Shown here piece by piece: positions 10,266-22,696 of a stretch of DNA of 64,000 nucleotides. The notes below the pieces were generated by a model. That model was not told where the DNA came from. It worked only from the letters and a program-made list of their open reading frames with translations, and searched no databases. The stretch comes from Aspidapion aeneum. Its lineage: Eukaryota; Arthropoda; Insecta; Coleoptera; Brentidae. Each line of letters starts with the position of its first letter. The stretch's first letter is position 1. The position numbers were made by a program, and so were the translations under genes. Location: the NCBI GenBank assembly GCA_963576565.1, contig OY755042.1, positions 99,938,185 through 100,002,184 of the forward strand, written 5' to 3'.

Positions 10266-11639
10266 TATGGCCTACATACAGAAATAACTATTATTTCTAA
10301 AGGCCGCTTGACATGGTACATGACGCGCTGCAAATATTTGCAAGCAAAAACTTTCGGTCAAATTGTTGCCTGCAAAAAATCTTCTTTTCGTTTGACATTG
10401 TGCATGGCCATGCATTGATTCTCCAGAATCTAGGTAAAAATTCCCCAGTTTGCATGCAAAAAAATGGCACCGGACCGATAAAAATGGATTGCCTGCAACA
10501 ATCAGCTGAATTTGTACTGCGCATGCACCTTAAAGGGCTCATAATTTTATTGGCACATACTGCATGTGAACGTCAAATTCTACAGTTTCTACGTAGATAA
10601 AACTTATCGTACGGTCATCAACTTTTTTAATGTCATCTTAAAAATGCCTAAAAATTTGTCGCGAAAGCCCCGAACTTCAATAAGTCAAAACTCTTGACGA
10701 CTATTAAATAAAATGATACTACTTTCAAACCACGTGATATTGCCAAAAAATGTGCTAATTTTTTGTAAAAATTTACACATTTTTTGTATTCTTCGGATGT
10801 GTGGAAAATAAGATCGCATTAAGAAATGTGGCGAGTTTACCAAACACTTCTACATTCAACACATCTTAAACTTTGAATTTTATTTGAAACTCAAAAATGT
10901 GTCGTAATAATGTTAAATCAGTAAAATGTAGCATGCCCCTTAAAAAACGTTTTGGCAACCGAAATGGTCATTATCAGTAGTGTTTTAGCTCGTTTAGCGC
11001 CACTAAACTTTGAATTATTGTTGATCTATTTCTTAACTCGGGCATTCCACATTGGAACACCGCCAAGCAAGAAAAAGAACTTATTTTGGTACCTGTACAT
11101 ATAATTTTTCAATATTAATAAAAATTGTGCTTTAAAAAAATAAAACCAAAGTAAATTGGATAATAGAGGAGATCGGGTACAAATGTAACAATTTTTAGAT
11201 GCTTAAATAACAAACTAACCGCGACGTTGTTAAAAAATTATTTTTAAAATAATGTTTTTGTACAAGCCTCTGATATTTTCTTGAATGTAGAAAAATATTA
11301 AAAACATAATCTTAACATATTAATTTTAAAATGTTGACAAATAACTGAATATCTAATAAACGTCTGTTGATGACTATAAACACAGCCACTCTGAAGTTAT
11401 TCAAAAATAACAAAAAAATCAAAGTATGACTCCACAGTAGAAAAATTTAAAAATATTTTTGAAGGTTAAGGAATTCCACACTTGTGACGACATACTGTGG
11501 AGCAGATTTAAGTTAGATCGTCACTTAGTTTTTTAAATGCGTTGTAACAATTTTACCGCTTTACAATCGTACTCGCCTCCTACTGATGTCATAAGAAAAA
11601 AATATGTTTCAGAAATTAATTTTAGAATTATTAGTATAA
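10266..11639. other. No recognised gene
   Basis: About 1.4 kb of AT-rich sequence. I see no transposase, RT or host-exon signature and no clear inverted ends. Confidence 0.4.
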
Positions 11640-12690
11640 CAAAAGCTGTTTTAAAAGTATTATAGCAATAAATATATATGTAATAGAAAAAGCACTAGAA
11701 GAGGGAAAAGTTTGCTCTGCAGTCTTTTTAGATGCACATAAAGTGTGGCATAAAGGCCTTAATTTTAAACTAAAACGTTTTCAGCTAAAACTATATTCCG
11801 ATATTCTGGAATCATACATATCTGATAGACATTTCAGAGCAAAACAGGAAGATTCATACTCAAATTTAAGAGAAATTCAAGGTAGCGTACTAGGCCCTTA
11901 TTTATACTTATTATTCACTTGCGATATCCAAAACAAGAAAATTGTCACTCAGCAGCATTTGCCGATGATACTGGTTTGTTTATTGACGGTAGAAAAATCT
12001 ATTGAAAAATCAATGTAAAACTTCAGGATGCTGTCACCGAAGTTCAGTAATTGGACCACAAAGTGGCGAATAAAATTAAATGAAATCAAATCAATTCATG
12101 TTGAATTTACAAACAAAATGAGGCAAAATATCTCGGTATGACACTTGATGCCAAATTGCGCTGGAAATCACGTTAAGAAAAAAAAGAAGAACTTTGATAA
12201 GGTATAGAAAATTGAACTGGCTTATTGGAAGGAAGGCCGATTGAAAAAAAAGTAACATTCTAGTTTTACAGAGATTTCATAATAAAGTATTAAGAAACAT
12301 TGAGAATGCACTTTGGTACGATTGATATAGTTACCTTCAGTGGGGCCTAAAAATTAAAATTGTAGCAGAGACTATCAAAAAGTAGCCAAAAACCATGTAG
12401 GTAGACTCCATCGACATATGAATGTGGAAGCAATTCAGCTTCTAGACAATAGAGTATGCTAGTTCGAATACTAAAAAGGGTGAAGCCGTTTGAGCTAGTA
12501 AACTAAATGAAATCTATAAAATAAAATAATGCTATAAACACAATTGTGAGACGAAGCAAAGCGGGGGGAACTGTCGAGTGAACTTTAAGTTTAAATCTAA
12601 CTTTTCTAGTAAATTGAGTTAACACAGAATTGCTAGTTAATCTTATTGACTAGATTGTAAAACAATATTTGACAAATTAAAAATAAATAC
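11640..12690 (+). pseudogene. Jockey-clade LINE: reverse transcriptase 3' half and 3' UTR
   Basis: Reverse transcriptases of the Jockey clade copy LINE RNA into target DNA. From about 11670 the plus strand encodes EKALEEGKVCSAVFLDA, KVWHKGL (the usual AFD of this motif is missing), ILESYISDRHFR, QGSVLGP (the Pro-Gln-Gly turn) and YLLFTCDI. After a frameshift it encodes AFADDTGLF with the catalytic FADD intact, then KWRIKLNEIKS and YLGMTLDAKLRWK. The C-terminal end appears at 12420-12490, and an AT-rich 3' UTR runs to about 12690. Several frameshifts and stops make it non-functional. The N-terminal endonuclease is absent, as expected of a 5'-truncated LINE. It gives the uninterrupted reference for the split copy at 6485-8330. 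Confidence 0.85.
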
Positions 12691-15517
12691 CAAAAAAACT
12701 CCAGTCCTCCAATTAGAGTTAATGCAAAAATATTCTCCGAGAAAAAAGGCCTGTATTTCATTTGTAGGCCTTGACTATTTCATGAAGGCCTGAATACAAA
12801 TTGTCTGTTTGATGCTGCCAGTTATTTTTGTTCTGGTTTTATTTTGAACTTTTGGGAAAACCTAACCTTAAAGTTTGTTTTGATATTTTTGGGCTTTTAG
12901 CAAAAACCTTCAAAAAAAAGAAACTCCTTGTTTAGGAAAAATTCCGATCAGGTGATAATTTCATCATTGCGTTTTATACACGCTGGGAGTTTGAAGCGCC
13001 ACCCTGTGTTTAACAGGGGAATGAAGAAATCACTTACGTTAAAGACCGAAATTCCAGCCCCAAAAAAGGCCGCGGATTTTTTTTTCCTTTTTTTTAGTTC
13101 AATAGACGTGTGTTTTCCCAGACGCACAAAGGGGCCAAATGGAGCTAATGTCGGAAATAATTATTTAAACACCCAAAATATTAGAAACAAAAATAATGTG
13201 TATTGGTTATTGTGATATAGGTTAAAATGCACCTGTTTAATATTTTATAAAGCTTTAATATTTGTTTTTTTTACAGGGTGATTTAAAAATAAATTTTTTT
13301 AAAGTAATTTAAGTACTTTTACACAAAAAAGTAATTAAGACTTAAATATTTATTATAAATGAGTTTAAAAATTCTACATTTTATAATATTTCTGTTTAAG
13401 TTATTTAACCTGGCTCATAATATACAGTATGTCCCAAAAATCTGGAATCACCTTTTTCTTTTAAACTTGGGGATATAATCATGGACACGTCAATTTTGAA
13501 ATAGGAAGAGGAGTCACCTAAAAATACTATTGTACAGAGTGTGCTCAATAAGACATATGCATGCATATTTTTTTACTTATATTGCATCTAAAAACTAATT
13601 TTACCATTTTCTAAAAAAAAGGAATTTAATGTAAAGGCTTTTTGGATAAAAGTTGTTTATTTTTTGCTTGCATTTTGCTATTCTCTACATACAAAACTAG
13701 GTTTTGTATTAACCGAACCGAACCGAACAAAACTTTTTTCTTGCAATATGGTATAAAACTATTAATTCATGTTAAAATACATTATGCTAGTTTTAAAATT
13801 CGGTAGTAGTGCTGATATAAAAAAGTGGATTTTTTTTACTAACCCCCATATATTATCTTAAAAATTAAAAAAAAAATTGCATTACAAGTGACTTTACTAA
13901 GCCATTTTTCTGGTAAATTAATTTTTATCGGTCAAGATGTAAGAGTTAATATGATTAAAACATACAAAAAAACGACCATTTCACAAATTTTGACCGTTTA
14001 TATCTCAAAAACTGTACATAGAAAAACTTAACTTTACTTACATTTTTTTTTGTTACATACCCCACTATAACACTAAAATTATAGCCAGTTCAACCGAGAC
14101 AAAAATTCCCCATAAGGCATGTGTAAACTAGTGCGTGGTCCTTTGATAATCCACTTAACCCTTTCCAAAACAAAGATCTGTCAAAATGATATTTTTGAAA
14201 AATTTTCGGGCACCTTTCCTATGTTAAAAATATGAAAACGGCAAGTTTGTAAAAGTTTTGGTTCAAAATTTGACTTTCGAAGATTTACCCTCCCCCCACT
14301 CCTTTTAACTAAAGTAACTGTAACCGCTAGCATAATTCACTTGGCTTTTTACAGGCCTAAAAAGTTGTTTATATCAATTTGATTAAAATCCTTTATTTTA
14401 AAATTTTTCGAACGAAGCTTTTCCTAATTTTTACGCGTCCGCCATCTTCAAATTTAATGAGTTAATCAAATTTATGTTAAAAAACTATCAATCAAATTTT
14501 TAGACAATTAAACACTTTTTATTTAATAAAAATTCGTTAATAAACAAACAAGTTTTATATTTAAGATGTATAGTTTAATTTCTTTTACTTGGGTCGTATG
14601 TAGGCACTTTAAAAATCTTAAAATGGCACAAGAAAGCGCAGCCATTTTTTTTAATTTTGTTGAGAAACATTCAATTAACAAAAAAGTGACAATATTTTTG
14701 CTTAACAAAATTTTATCACACACTAAATTATATTTTTTATATTTCTTTAAGGTAAATTCTAATAATAATTGACTTCTTAGTTTAAAAAATATGATAACTC
14801 TATGACAACCTACAGCTAGATATTGGTATTTAGTGTTTTTTGGTTAAATTACCTGTGCTGGTTGTCTCCATCCTAAAAAAATATTAATTATAACACTTCA
14901 TACAGTTAGAGAAAGTAATACATAATTATTCAATAATTTGTATGTAATAAACATAAAAAATAAACAGACGCTTGTTAATGTGTCAAACTCACGTCATACT
15001 AAAAAACAAGTGAAAATACTCTGTTGCATTTTCAGCGCCCACTAGTTTGCTACATAATTTGAGTTCCAGATATTGTATATGTCTATTTGTGTTTTTTTAG
15101 TTTCTTTCACTTTTACACCGGATTGGCCCCTTTGTGAGACGGGGCGAATTTAAATTTGGGGTAATTTTTTTTGGGATATCTCTAGTTTTCTCCCCTTCGG
15201 GCCGTCTTGGTCCTTGAGACCAGTCGTCTAGTGTCAGAAATAGGAATGTCACAATCGGGAATATCTCTACGTTGTAGTATTACCGGTTTTATCTATTCGC
15301 TTTTTTTTTAACTCGTAAATTCTTTCAGCACACTTATAGCCGTGTTTGTTTTCCTGAAAGCGAATTTACAGCGATTGCTCTCCTTTCAGTCTAGACCACT
15401 TTAATTTTTGTTGTACGTCTATTATTAGGTGCGTTGTGATACCGAGTGGTCTATTAAATAATAAAAATGACAAATACATGGCTAGTCTTTAAGTTTTGAA
15501 ACATTTTTCCACTTCTG
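12691..15517. other. Long AT-rich stretch with isolated element ends only
   Basis: No gene recognised. Near 13421 a TACAGTATGTCCCAAAAATC end resembles the terminus of mariner-type MITEs, but I found no matching right end. At about 14156 TTAACCCTTTCC matches the left terminus of the piggyBac-like MITE at 5416, again without a visible partner. The small open frames here (for example 12928-13215 and 14566-14772) carry no motif. Confidence 0.4.
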
Positions 15518-15830
15518 TTTTACCTTCCTTGCCCGCACAACAACGGTATTATTATTTGCGACAATTTTTTTTTTTTAGATAACGGCGAAAATTTGTTTTT
15601 TGTGTGTATTTTGACCTCTCTTAGCAATATCGTCGTGACGTCTGTCCGTGTATGTGTGTGTGTGCGTGTGTGTGTATGTCTCCGGCCCACGATAACTCCT
15701 AAACCGCTGAATCGATTTTAATCAAATTTTAATGAAGAATAGTGTTCGTCACTGTAACAAACTGCTTTTAAGGCTGATATAGCGTGCGGTATTCATTTAA
15801 AGTGTGCCAATGGGCTAGGAAAACTTTTCT
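15518..15830. mobile_element. MITE family B copy
   Basis: It begins TACCTTCCTTGCCCG and contains the family's conserved blocks in order: a block ending in TATTTTGACCT, a TG-rich microsatellite (15640-15680), ACGATAACTCCTAAACCGCT and CGATTTTAATC. The same blocks recur at 52209-52599 and 61263-61600, and in reverse at 24128-24510. The right end is eroded. Confidence 0.6.
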
Positions 15831-16410
15831 TTGCTTCTATTTAATTTAACTTAAATAAAAACAACAGAAGTCCAAATCCAGCAAAAATGCCAAATTTTAT
15901 TAAAATCATTTTAGTTTTTGAGTTATAGGACGGAAAAGTGGAATAGTCATTATTATAGGCATTCTTGGAAGGGAAGTAAACTTAAAAATAAAGAACTTTG
16001 AATGAGTCGTTTGAAACCATAATAATAGCTATGGTGATAATAATAATAATAGCAATTAAATCTGACAAAATGTATAACGTAAACAGATGCTCAATTGTTA
16101 GACATATCGGAAAAATACTGTTTGAGTTATGGTTATTAAACGAAATGGTTACATACATACATAATTATTTAAGGGTCTCGCATCCAGTATGATCCCATAC
16201 ATAAATAACATAAAAAGGGCTGAAGTTTGCAATAACATTTTTTTAAATAAATATTGTGAGTCACTCTATACATTTCTTTTTATTGGGAAAATCTTAGATA
16301 GATCGGCGAGAATACTTTTAAGGTTGGGTTAGGTCCAAAATTATAAAAATAAAATAACTTATGTAGAAGCATTTTAAAATTAAGCAACAGTCTGTTACCA
16401 GGCTTGAAAA
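15831..16410. other. No recognised gene
   Basis: Nothing assignable. Confidence 0.4.
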
Positions 16411-16678
16411 CAACTTATTCCAATAAAGCCAGGCAATAATTGTGCCAGACAGTATTCTGACAGTTTCCCATCGCAAAATGACTGTTGATCTTTCAAAATT
16501 GACATACCAAAGTCGAATTTATAAATTCAGTCGTTTATTTTCCATCAATAGTGGCGACACTATTAATTCCGGCTCTTATATAATACAGAAAGGCCTACAA
16601 GGCGTAGAAGACACCTGTTCTTACTTCTGTCAGAATGCCCGGCACAATTACTGGCTGGCTTTATTATAATAAGTTCCT
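16411..16678. mobile_element. MITE family A, copy 2 (eroded)
   Basis: Matches copy 1 in reverse orientation through the subterminal and central blocks (AATAGTGGCG, AATTCCGGCTCTTAT). The left TIR is worn down to ACTTATTCCAATA and the right end reads ATAATAAGTTCC. Confidence 0.8.
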
Positions 16679-16835
16679 ATTAATAGATTTAACAAACTTT
16701 ATTTTACCTTTATTTAAGTTAAAACAGTATCTAAAACATACCGCTTTTGAAAAATAAACGGAAGTAGTTTTATTTCCATATACAGTTTTATAAAGCTCTT
16801 AGCGAAAGTTTGCATCTAGCCTTAAGAATACGCAA

Positions 16836-17815
16836 ATCTGAGGGCACGGCAGTGCCTCGCCAAGTTCGCGCTGCCGTACCATTTTTCTTGAAACATTTCA
16901 GCCCATTTTTGACCTATCTAAACCTCTACTTCGGAATCAGCTACGAATCTTAAACTTTGTAGTAAAGTAGTAAAGTAATTATGAAGTTTCAGAAAACGTC
17001 GAAAAATGCCACTCACTCACTGATTCACTCGCTCATGTATAGATCACTAAAATTCTACTGTACTTTCGGACATGCTACAAAACTAGCACAAAACTGAAAT
17101 TTAGCAGACTGATAGAAATTATTACCAAACCCTTGGAAAAAACTCTAAATTCTAATTTACTCCCCTCCCCTATACATGTAAAGTTATGTAAAAGTAACAT
17201 TGCCCACTTCCAGAAATGCTAGAGAGCTGAGCTTTGGCAGACTGATAGGAACTATGATAAAACTATAGGAAAAAATTAACACACCCCAAAATTCTAATTT
17301 ACTTTCCTCTCCTATAAATGTAAAGTCATGTAAATGTAACATTGCCTACTTTCAGACACGCTAGAGAGCTGAGCTTTGGAAGGCCGATAGTAACTATAAT
17401 AAAGCTATAGAAATAGAAAAAAATTAAAAAACCTCAAAATTTTAAGTAAGGGATCGCAAAAGTTTTGAACAATATTCCGCATATTTTACTACCTTAAAAT
17501 CATTTATTTAAAGTGCATTTAAATTTAATTACAAGTTTTATCCATTTTTCTCAAAAACTAATCCATTTACAGCAAAATAAACAATAGTTAACTAATAAAT
17601 AACACTATACATAAGAAATACTAAAAATCCTAAACACATAAATTTAAAAAAAGTTAAGTCTAAAAGTTTTTGTCTAATCCAGGATCTTCTTTCTTTGTGC
17701 CTAAAACCGATGCTGCATTTCCCCATTGTACTGCCAGCTTATTCTTTGGATGATATACTTTTGTGATTCTTTTACTGGTAATTTTGCACTTAAAAATTAA
17801 ATATTATCCAATTCC
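16836..17815. repeat. Interspersed repeat family C, copy 1
   Basis: It begins ATCTGAGGGCACGGCA and matches 32023-32712 over most of its length. It holds three ~130-bp internal repeats with the pattern 'gctagagagctgagctttgg...ctgatagaaactatgataaaa' (near 17100, 17220 and 17345). The right end is not sharply defined, but a block resembling the end of copy 2 (TTAAATATTATCCAA) occurs near 17800. Confidence 0.65.
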
Positions 17816-17840
17816 TTTAAAAAAGAAGTGAAATCATAAC

Positions 17841-18190
17841 AAAAATATTTTATGTAAAAAAAACCAAGTACGCGAAAATGGCTGTAAAAAGAATTGCGAT
17901 AAAAGTAAAGCCAAGTTGTCCAATACAAATTTCAAAATAAAAGCTTCTTATTAGTTTGGAAATATTTTTCTAAACTTGGCTATTACGGCTGTAAATGACT
18001 CTTAGGCACAGTGCTAATTTGAACACAAAGAAGTTTGGCTGTAATAGCAAAGTTTAAAAAAACATTTTTAAACTAGTAAGAACCTTTCATTTTAAAATTT
18101 GTATTGGAGAACTTGGCTTTACTTTTATTTCAATTCTTTTTACGGAATGCCATTTTCGCGTACTTGGCTTTTTTTTACATGAAATGTTTT
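17841..18190. mobile_element. Foldback MITE, ~350 bp
   Basis: Arms of about 150 bp: CCAAGTACGCGAAAATGGC near 17862 is mirrored by GCCATTTTCGCGTACTTGG near 18149. AAGCCAAGTTGTCCAATAC is mirrored by a near-copy at about 18100, and an inner AACTTGGCTATTACGGCTG by CTGTAATAGCAAAGTTT. Confidence 0.75.
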
Positions 18191-18503
18191 TATTAAGATA
18201 ATATATTTTTGTTTAAGTTAGAACGTCAAATCTGTTGCTACGGAATGGCTACGATTTTAATTTTACACCGGCACTAAAATATCACGAAGTCTTAATATCG
18301 AAAAAAATTACTTTTACTACCCGAGTCTCCCCTATACATTTCAACCGGTTATTGCGGTTGATTGGCTGGCGCCTATCTTTGGCGATAAACATTACCGTAA
18401 AGAATAAAATGCGCGAATTAGAACCAAGGAGGATGACCATATTTTAGATGCAAGTTTTCATTAATTGTTCTTATGGGAATACGACGGATTTTATATAGCA
18501 TAT
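18191..18503. other. No recognised gene
   Basis: Spacer between two palindromic elements; the 70-codon open frame here has no motif. Confidence 0.4.
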
Positions 18504-19283
18504 ACCGGGTAGGCCAAATAGAACCGGACAATTTTTCATTTGTTATAACTTTTAAACTATACCATCGATTTTAATATGGCAAACTACACTTGGCGGAGAA
18601 TTTGATCAGGACTAAATATATTTTTTTGCCCGCCATCTCAAAATCCAAGATGGCGGACGAAATTAAATTGTTCCCTTCAAAGATGCTCGTTTATTCTTGT
18701 GTTGCGAACATGTTTTAATTATTTTTTTAAATCAGTAAAAAAGCTGCATTCTTACCACGCACAACAAGGTACGAATCAGCAAAATCGGTTCGATGGTTCA
18801 AAAAAAAATATTTTTGTTTCAACCATGTTTTGTTTGAATATTATACGATTACCGTGCCAAACATGTCTGCATTTATTTCCTTATAAATTCGTTATTACTA
18901 AACCGATTTTGATGAAATGAAAAACATTCTGGTGAAAATTGATTGCTTTTTAAAATCATGATTGAAACAATAATATTTTTTTTAGAACCACTAAACCGAT
19001 TTTTTTGGTTTGTAACTTGTTGTGCGTGGCAAGAATGCAGCTTTTTTCGTAATTAAAAAAAGAGCCAAAACATGTTCAAAACACAAGAATAAACGAGCAT
19101 CTTTAAAGGTTACATTTTAATTTCGTCCGCCATCTTGGATTATGAGATGGCAAACAAAAGAATACATTTAGTCAATTCTCTAATTAATTTTCTGCCAAGT
19201 GAAGTTTGTCCCAATCAAATGGATTGTACAGTTCAAAAGTTATAATGAAAAAAAATTGTCCGGTTTTTTTTGGCCCACCCGGT
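18504..19283. mobile_element. Palindromic element family F, complete copy (780 bp)
   Basis: Left end ACCGGGTAGGCCAAA, right end TTTGGCCCACCCGGT, bordered by TAT and ATA. The arms mirror each other almost to the centre (GATGCTCGTTTATTCTTGTG on the left, CACAAGAATAAACGAGCATC on the right). Related copies: 2569 (truncated) and 55373. Non-coding. Confidence 0.85.
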
Positions 19284-19689
19284 ATACATACATACTTTGC
19301 TTGCCTTTTTTAGGTAGGTAGTAGAGATAAACATAGGTCTGCAGATGCTTCGATAATTTCATTGTGTTCCGATAGTTAGGTATGTCAACTTAGACTGATG
19401 TGTGTCATCTTACCCATATGGACATGATTTTTTAATTTATTTAATGTATTGTTTTCAGAACCGTCTTTATTTTTTTTTATATTCCGTAGTTAAAAAAGGT
19501 TTTAAATAGATAACCTAAGATATATCTTTTATTAACTTTAAATTTTTAAATATTTGTTTTAAAGCAAAAATGTAATCTTAAGCATAGTTTCCCTAGTCAC
19601 GTATGGATTCCAGACCTAGACACCTACAGAATTCAACGTGGATTAGGTAACAAAAGCCCAAAGATCAATATAAAGAGAAATGTTACACG
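19284..19689. other. No recognised gene
   Basis: Nothing assignable. Confidence 0.4.
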
Positions 19690-19875
19690 TAAAGCTAACA
19701 GATTGGTAGAAAAAAAGAGAAAGGATAAGAAATAAAACAAAAGTAAGGAATATCAGAGGAGAGGTATCAAAATTAAAATGAAAATTTTCCGTAACGTACT
19801 ATAAACTGGAGAACTTGGGTAAATAAAAAATATTAGGAGAAGACCCCAACGAGGCCTATGTTCAAAGATTGATAG
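19690..19875 (+). pseudogene. RTE-like LINE, 3' tail with internal deletion
   Basis: TAAACTGGAGAACTTGGG, GAGAAGACCC and AGGCCTATGTTCAAAGAT match the end of the RTE-like element at 43735-43900. The ~80 bp between GACCC and AGGCCTATGT are deleted. Only the terminus survives. Confidence 0.65.
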
Positions 19876-20187
19876 ACTGTCAGATATTATGTACAGCTCT
19901 GATATTTTTAAAAAGTTTTTTAATAAAAATCTGCAATCTCGTGCAAAAAGGATGGATAAAATACTTGTAATATCGATTGAAAATACAAATTTCTGTTTAC
20001 TTTGGAACTTAAAACTGACAGCAAAGCTTCTTGTCGATAAAGAATGTTTTTCATCAAATCCTTGCTCTAAGCAAAGCTTCAGCTTTAGTCTGAAGCTAGG
20101 CAGTCTGAGAGCTTTTATGAAAAAATCTTTGAGAAACGAATATCTATGGAGGTTGATTTTTAAGAATAAATTTTTTGATAAGTATAG
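19876..20187. other. No recognised gene
   Basis: Open frames of 103 codons (plus) and 172 codons (minus) overlap here. Neither contains a recognisable motif or convincing codon bias. Confidence 0.35.
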
Positions 20188-20920
20188 GGGGATCGGATAA
20201 TTCGCCGCAGCCGATCTTCCGCGGCCTATTCGCCGCAGCCGATCCGACGGGACGATTTGACGCGGGGACAATTCGCCGCCGACAAGGTTTACTATTGTAA
20301 TTTTGTTTATTACGTGTCGTAAACATATTTTTGAAAAAATATTTTAAAAATATGATTTTTTTTTTAATTTTTTTTGTTTATAAATTAGTTTTTGGAAAAA
20401 CTGCTTTTTTAAAAGTAGATAAAAAAAATTTAAAAATATTTTTTTATATTTTTTTTTATAATTAGTTTTTAGAAAACTAATAAAAAAGTATTATTTTCAA
20501 AAAAAAATTTTTTTTATAAATTAGTTTTTGGAAAAACTGCTTTGCAATAAAAATTGTTTTTGTTTTTTTTATAAATTAGGTTTTTTTAAAAACTAGTTAA
20601 AACAACATTTTTTTTTCGAAAAACTATTTTTTTTAGATAACTTTTTTTTTGCAAAATGTTTCTTGGTCCAGGCACCTGGTAGTTGATGTTTGCGATCAAT
20701 TGACCACATTAAGGTTTAACGTAGATAACAACAAGATGACAGAGCATAATTTAAGAGAAAAATAAGTAAGATTAAAATTAAAATTAAACTTACAAATGGC
20801 GATTTGTCCCTGCGGCGAATCGGCCGCCGTCGAATTATTTCAGCCGCTAATCGGCCCGCGGGTAACCGGCCGCGGCGGATAGGCCCGCAGCAAATAGGTC
20901 GCGCCCAATCTTTCCCTACC
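20188..20920. mobile_element. Element with GC-rich repeated ends
   Basis: Two GC-rich blocks (about 20195-20280 and 20795-20910) face each other across an extremely AT-rich core. Each is made of degenerate ~20-bp units of the type CCTATTCGCCGCAGCCGATC. The inner edges are GGGACAATTCGCC and GGCGATTTGTCCC, an inverted pair. The core (20340-20650) is made of repeats of TTAGTTTTTGGAAAAACTGC type, similar to 53400-53640. Family unknown; no coding sequence. A structurally similar smaller unit lies at 31278-31368. Confidence 0.65.
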
Positions 20921-21423
20921 TTTAAAAAAACACTCTGTATTATAATTTGGCGGAAATGTATGCACATATTGAGATTTCTCGTCTGTGAAATTTTTATTCT
21001 TCCAAAGTAGTAAAATATTTCATTTCTTGCAGGCAAATAGGTTTCCCTCTAGTAATATTGAAAAATATTGGTTTCTTATGAAAGTAGGATTGCATAAAAT
21101 GTTAGGGAAATGCGGATAATTTGAAAGCTTTCGAGCAATATCTTTAGATTTGACTCAGTATTTATTGAAATATTTCCAATAAATAAGTTTTTAAAGCAAT
21201 TTATTTTCCATTACCACATACTTTGTTACCTATACACAGTGACCTCTGTATAGCAAACTGGACAAGCCATAAAGGTACGTCCAAACCAAGCCCTGCCCTG
21301 ATAAGAATGTTGTCAGGACGCAGGACCTTTTGCTAAAAATCAGGACAGTCCTGAGGAATCAGGACGGGCTGGCAACCCTAGTGTTATGTCGCGTTGCTCC
21401 GCTGCAGTGCAGTTCCGCCGAGG
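20921..21423. other. No recognised gene
   Basis: Nothing assignable, apart from CAGGAC repeats near 21315-21370 (CAGGACGCAGGACC, ATCAGGACAGTCC, ATCAGGACGGGCTGG). Confidence 0.4.
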
Positions 21424-21605
21424 GGGAATTCGCGGGTGGTAATCACTGTACATTTTTCTGGGAATCACATGGGAATCATATAGGCATCACCTGGGAATCG
21501 CTGGGAATCACTGAAAATCACCTGGGAATCGATGGAAATCACCTAGGAATCGCTAGGAATCACTGGCAATCACCTGAGAATCACTGGAAATCATTGGCAT
21601 TTTAA
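21424..21605. repeat. GGGAATCA minisatellite, array 1
   Basis: After the leader GGGGAATTCGCGGGTGG come about 13 degenerate 10-12-bp units of the form CTGGGAATCACTGGAAATCAC. The 91-codon open frame across it is a repeat artefact (GITWESLGITENHLG). Confidence 0.85.
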
Positions 21606-21959
21606 GTTTATCAACTCATATTGTATTTTACTGCTACAATCCATTCTAGCTATGCATATTTTTCAGTGTTTGTGCTTAAATCTTAAAATATTTTGTAAAC
21701 AGTAAGTAATGGAATATATTATACATTAAACAAACTAATTTAGAAGATAAAATATAAAGAAAAATTTAATTTCCGATCATTTCATGTCAAAATTCAATTT
21801 ACTGTAGATACCTGTCAGCAGACTTGTGAGAAAAGCAAACAGACAATACTTTTAATGGTCAACTTAGAAATAAACATAAAATAAGTTTTATTTTAATGGC
21901 AATATTGTATATTTTTCAGATTTTTGGTAGTCATAAAAAAAGGTTGTAAAATAAACTTA
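21606..21959. other. No recognised gene
   Basis: AT-rich spacer between the two minisatellites; nothing identified. Confidence 0.4.
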
Positions 21960-22690
21960 TCTGCATGGTCGTATTTATAAACATTTTCAGAATTTTCCTG
22001 ATTATTTTCTGCCTTTCCTGAAATTCTTTAAACTTTTCCCGACTTTTCCTGGACATTTTCTCAAAAGCTTCCTGAACTTTTCCAGAGTTTTCCATATTTT
22101 TCGTGAATATTTTCAGACATTTTCTTAACAACTTTTTAGGACACTTTCAGACTTCCATATTTTCCTGAAATTTTTCTGAGTATTCCATAATTTTCCTTAA
22201 CATTTCCGGACATTTCCTATCATTTCCAAACTTTTCCAAAATTTTTCCAATTTTTGACAGTGTATTTCCAGATGTTTTCTAAATTATTCTAGAAGTTTCC
22301 GAACTTTTTTAAAAATTTCTAGTATTTTTCATCCTTTTCCTGAACATTTCCAGATTTTTTCTGAACATTTCCAGAGTTTTTCAGAATATTTTCCGAGTTT
22401 TTCAAGATTTTTCCTGAAGATTTCCAGAACATTTCCCATACTTATTCTAAATATTTCCAGGGTTTTCCAGAACATTTTATGAGTTTTCTAGACTTTTTCT
22501 AAACATTCCCAGACTTTTTGTAAACTTTAGCATACTCTTCCTGAACATTTTCCAAGTTTTTGAAGCTTTCCCTAACCATTAACAGACTTTTCCTAAAATG
22601 TTGCAATTTTTCCATGAACATTTCTGGACTGTTCCTCAACTTGCCCAGAGTTTACCAAAACATTTACCGCGTTTTTCTGACTTTTCCTAA
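21960..22690. repeat. TTTTCC minisatellite, ~730 bp
   Basis: Some 35 degenerate units of about 20 bp, roughly TTTCCAGACTTTTCCTGAAC. One strand is almost purely pyrimidine-rich, the other purine-rich. Confidence 0.85.
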
Positions 22691-22696
22691 ACCGAT

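Noticed and set aside
12440..12480. tRNA B-box-like string (AGTTCGAATAC)
   Set aside because: Lies in the decayed Jockey coding end, no A box upstream and no cloverleaf; no tRNA gene was found in the window.
14523..14772. Two complementary 66-68-codon frames
   Set aside because: Each is the shadow of the other in AT-rich DNA with no motif or codon bias.
19753..20271. 172-codon open frame on the minus strand
   Set aside because: No recognisable motif, biased amino-acid composition (Leu, Phe, Ser, Lys), an overlapping 103-codon frame on the other strand, and its N-terminal part is made of the GC-rich repeats of the adjacent element.
21330..21605. 91-codon open frame rich in GITWESLGI
   Set aside because: Translation of a minisatellite; no other coding evidence.
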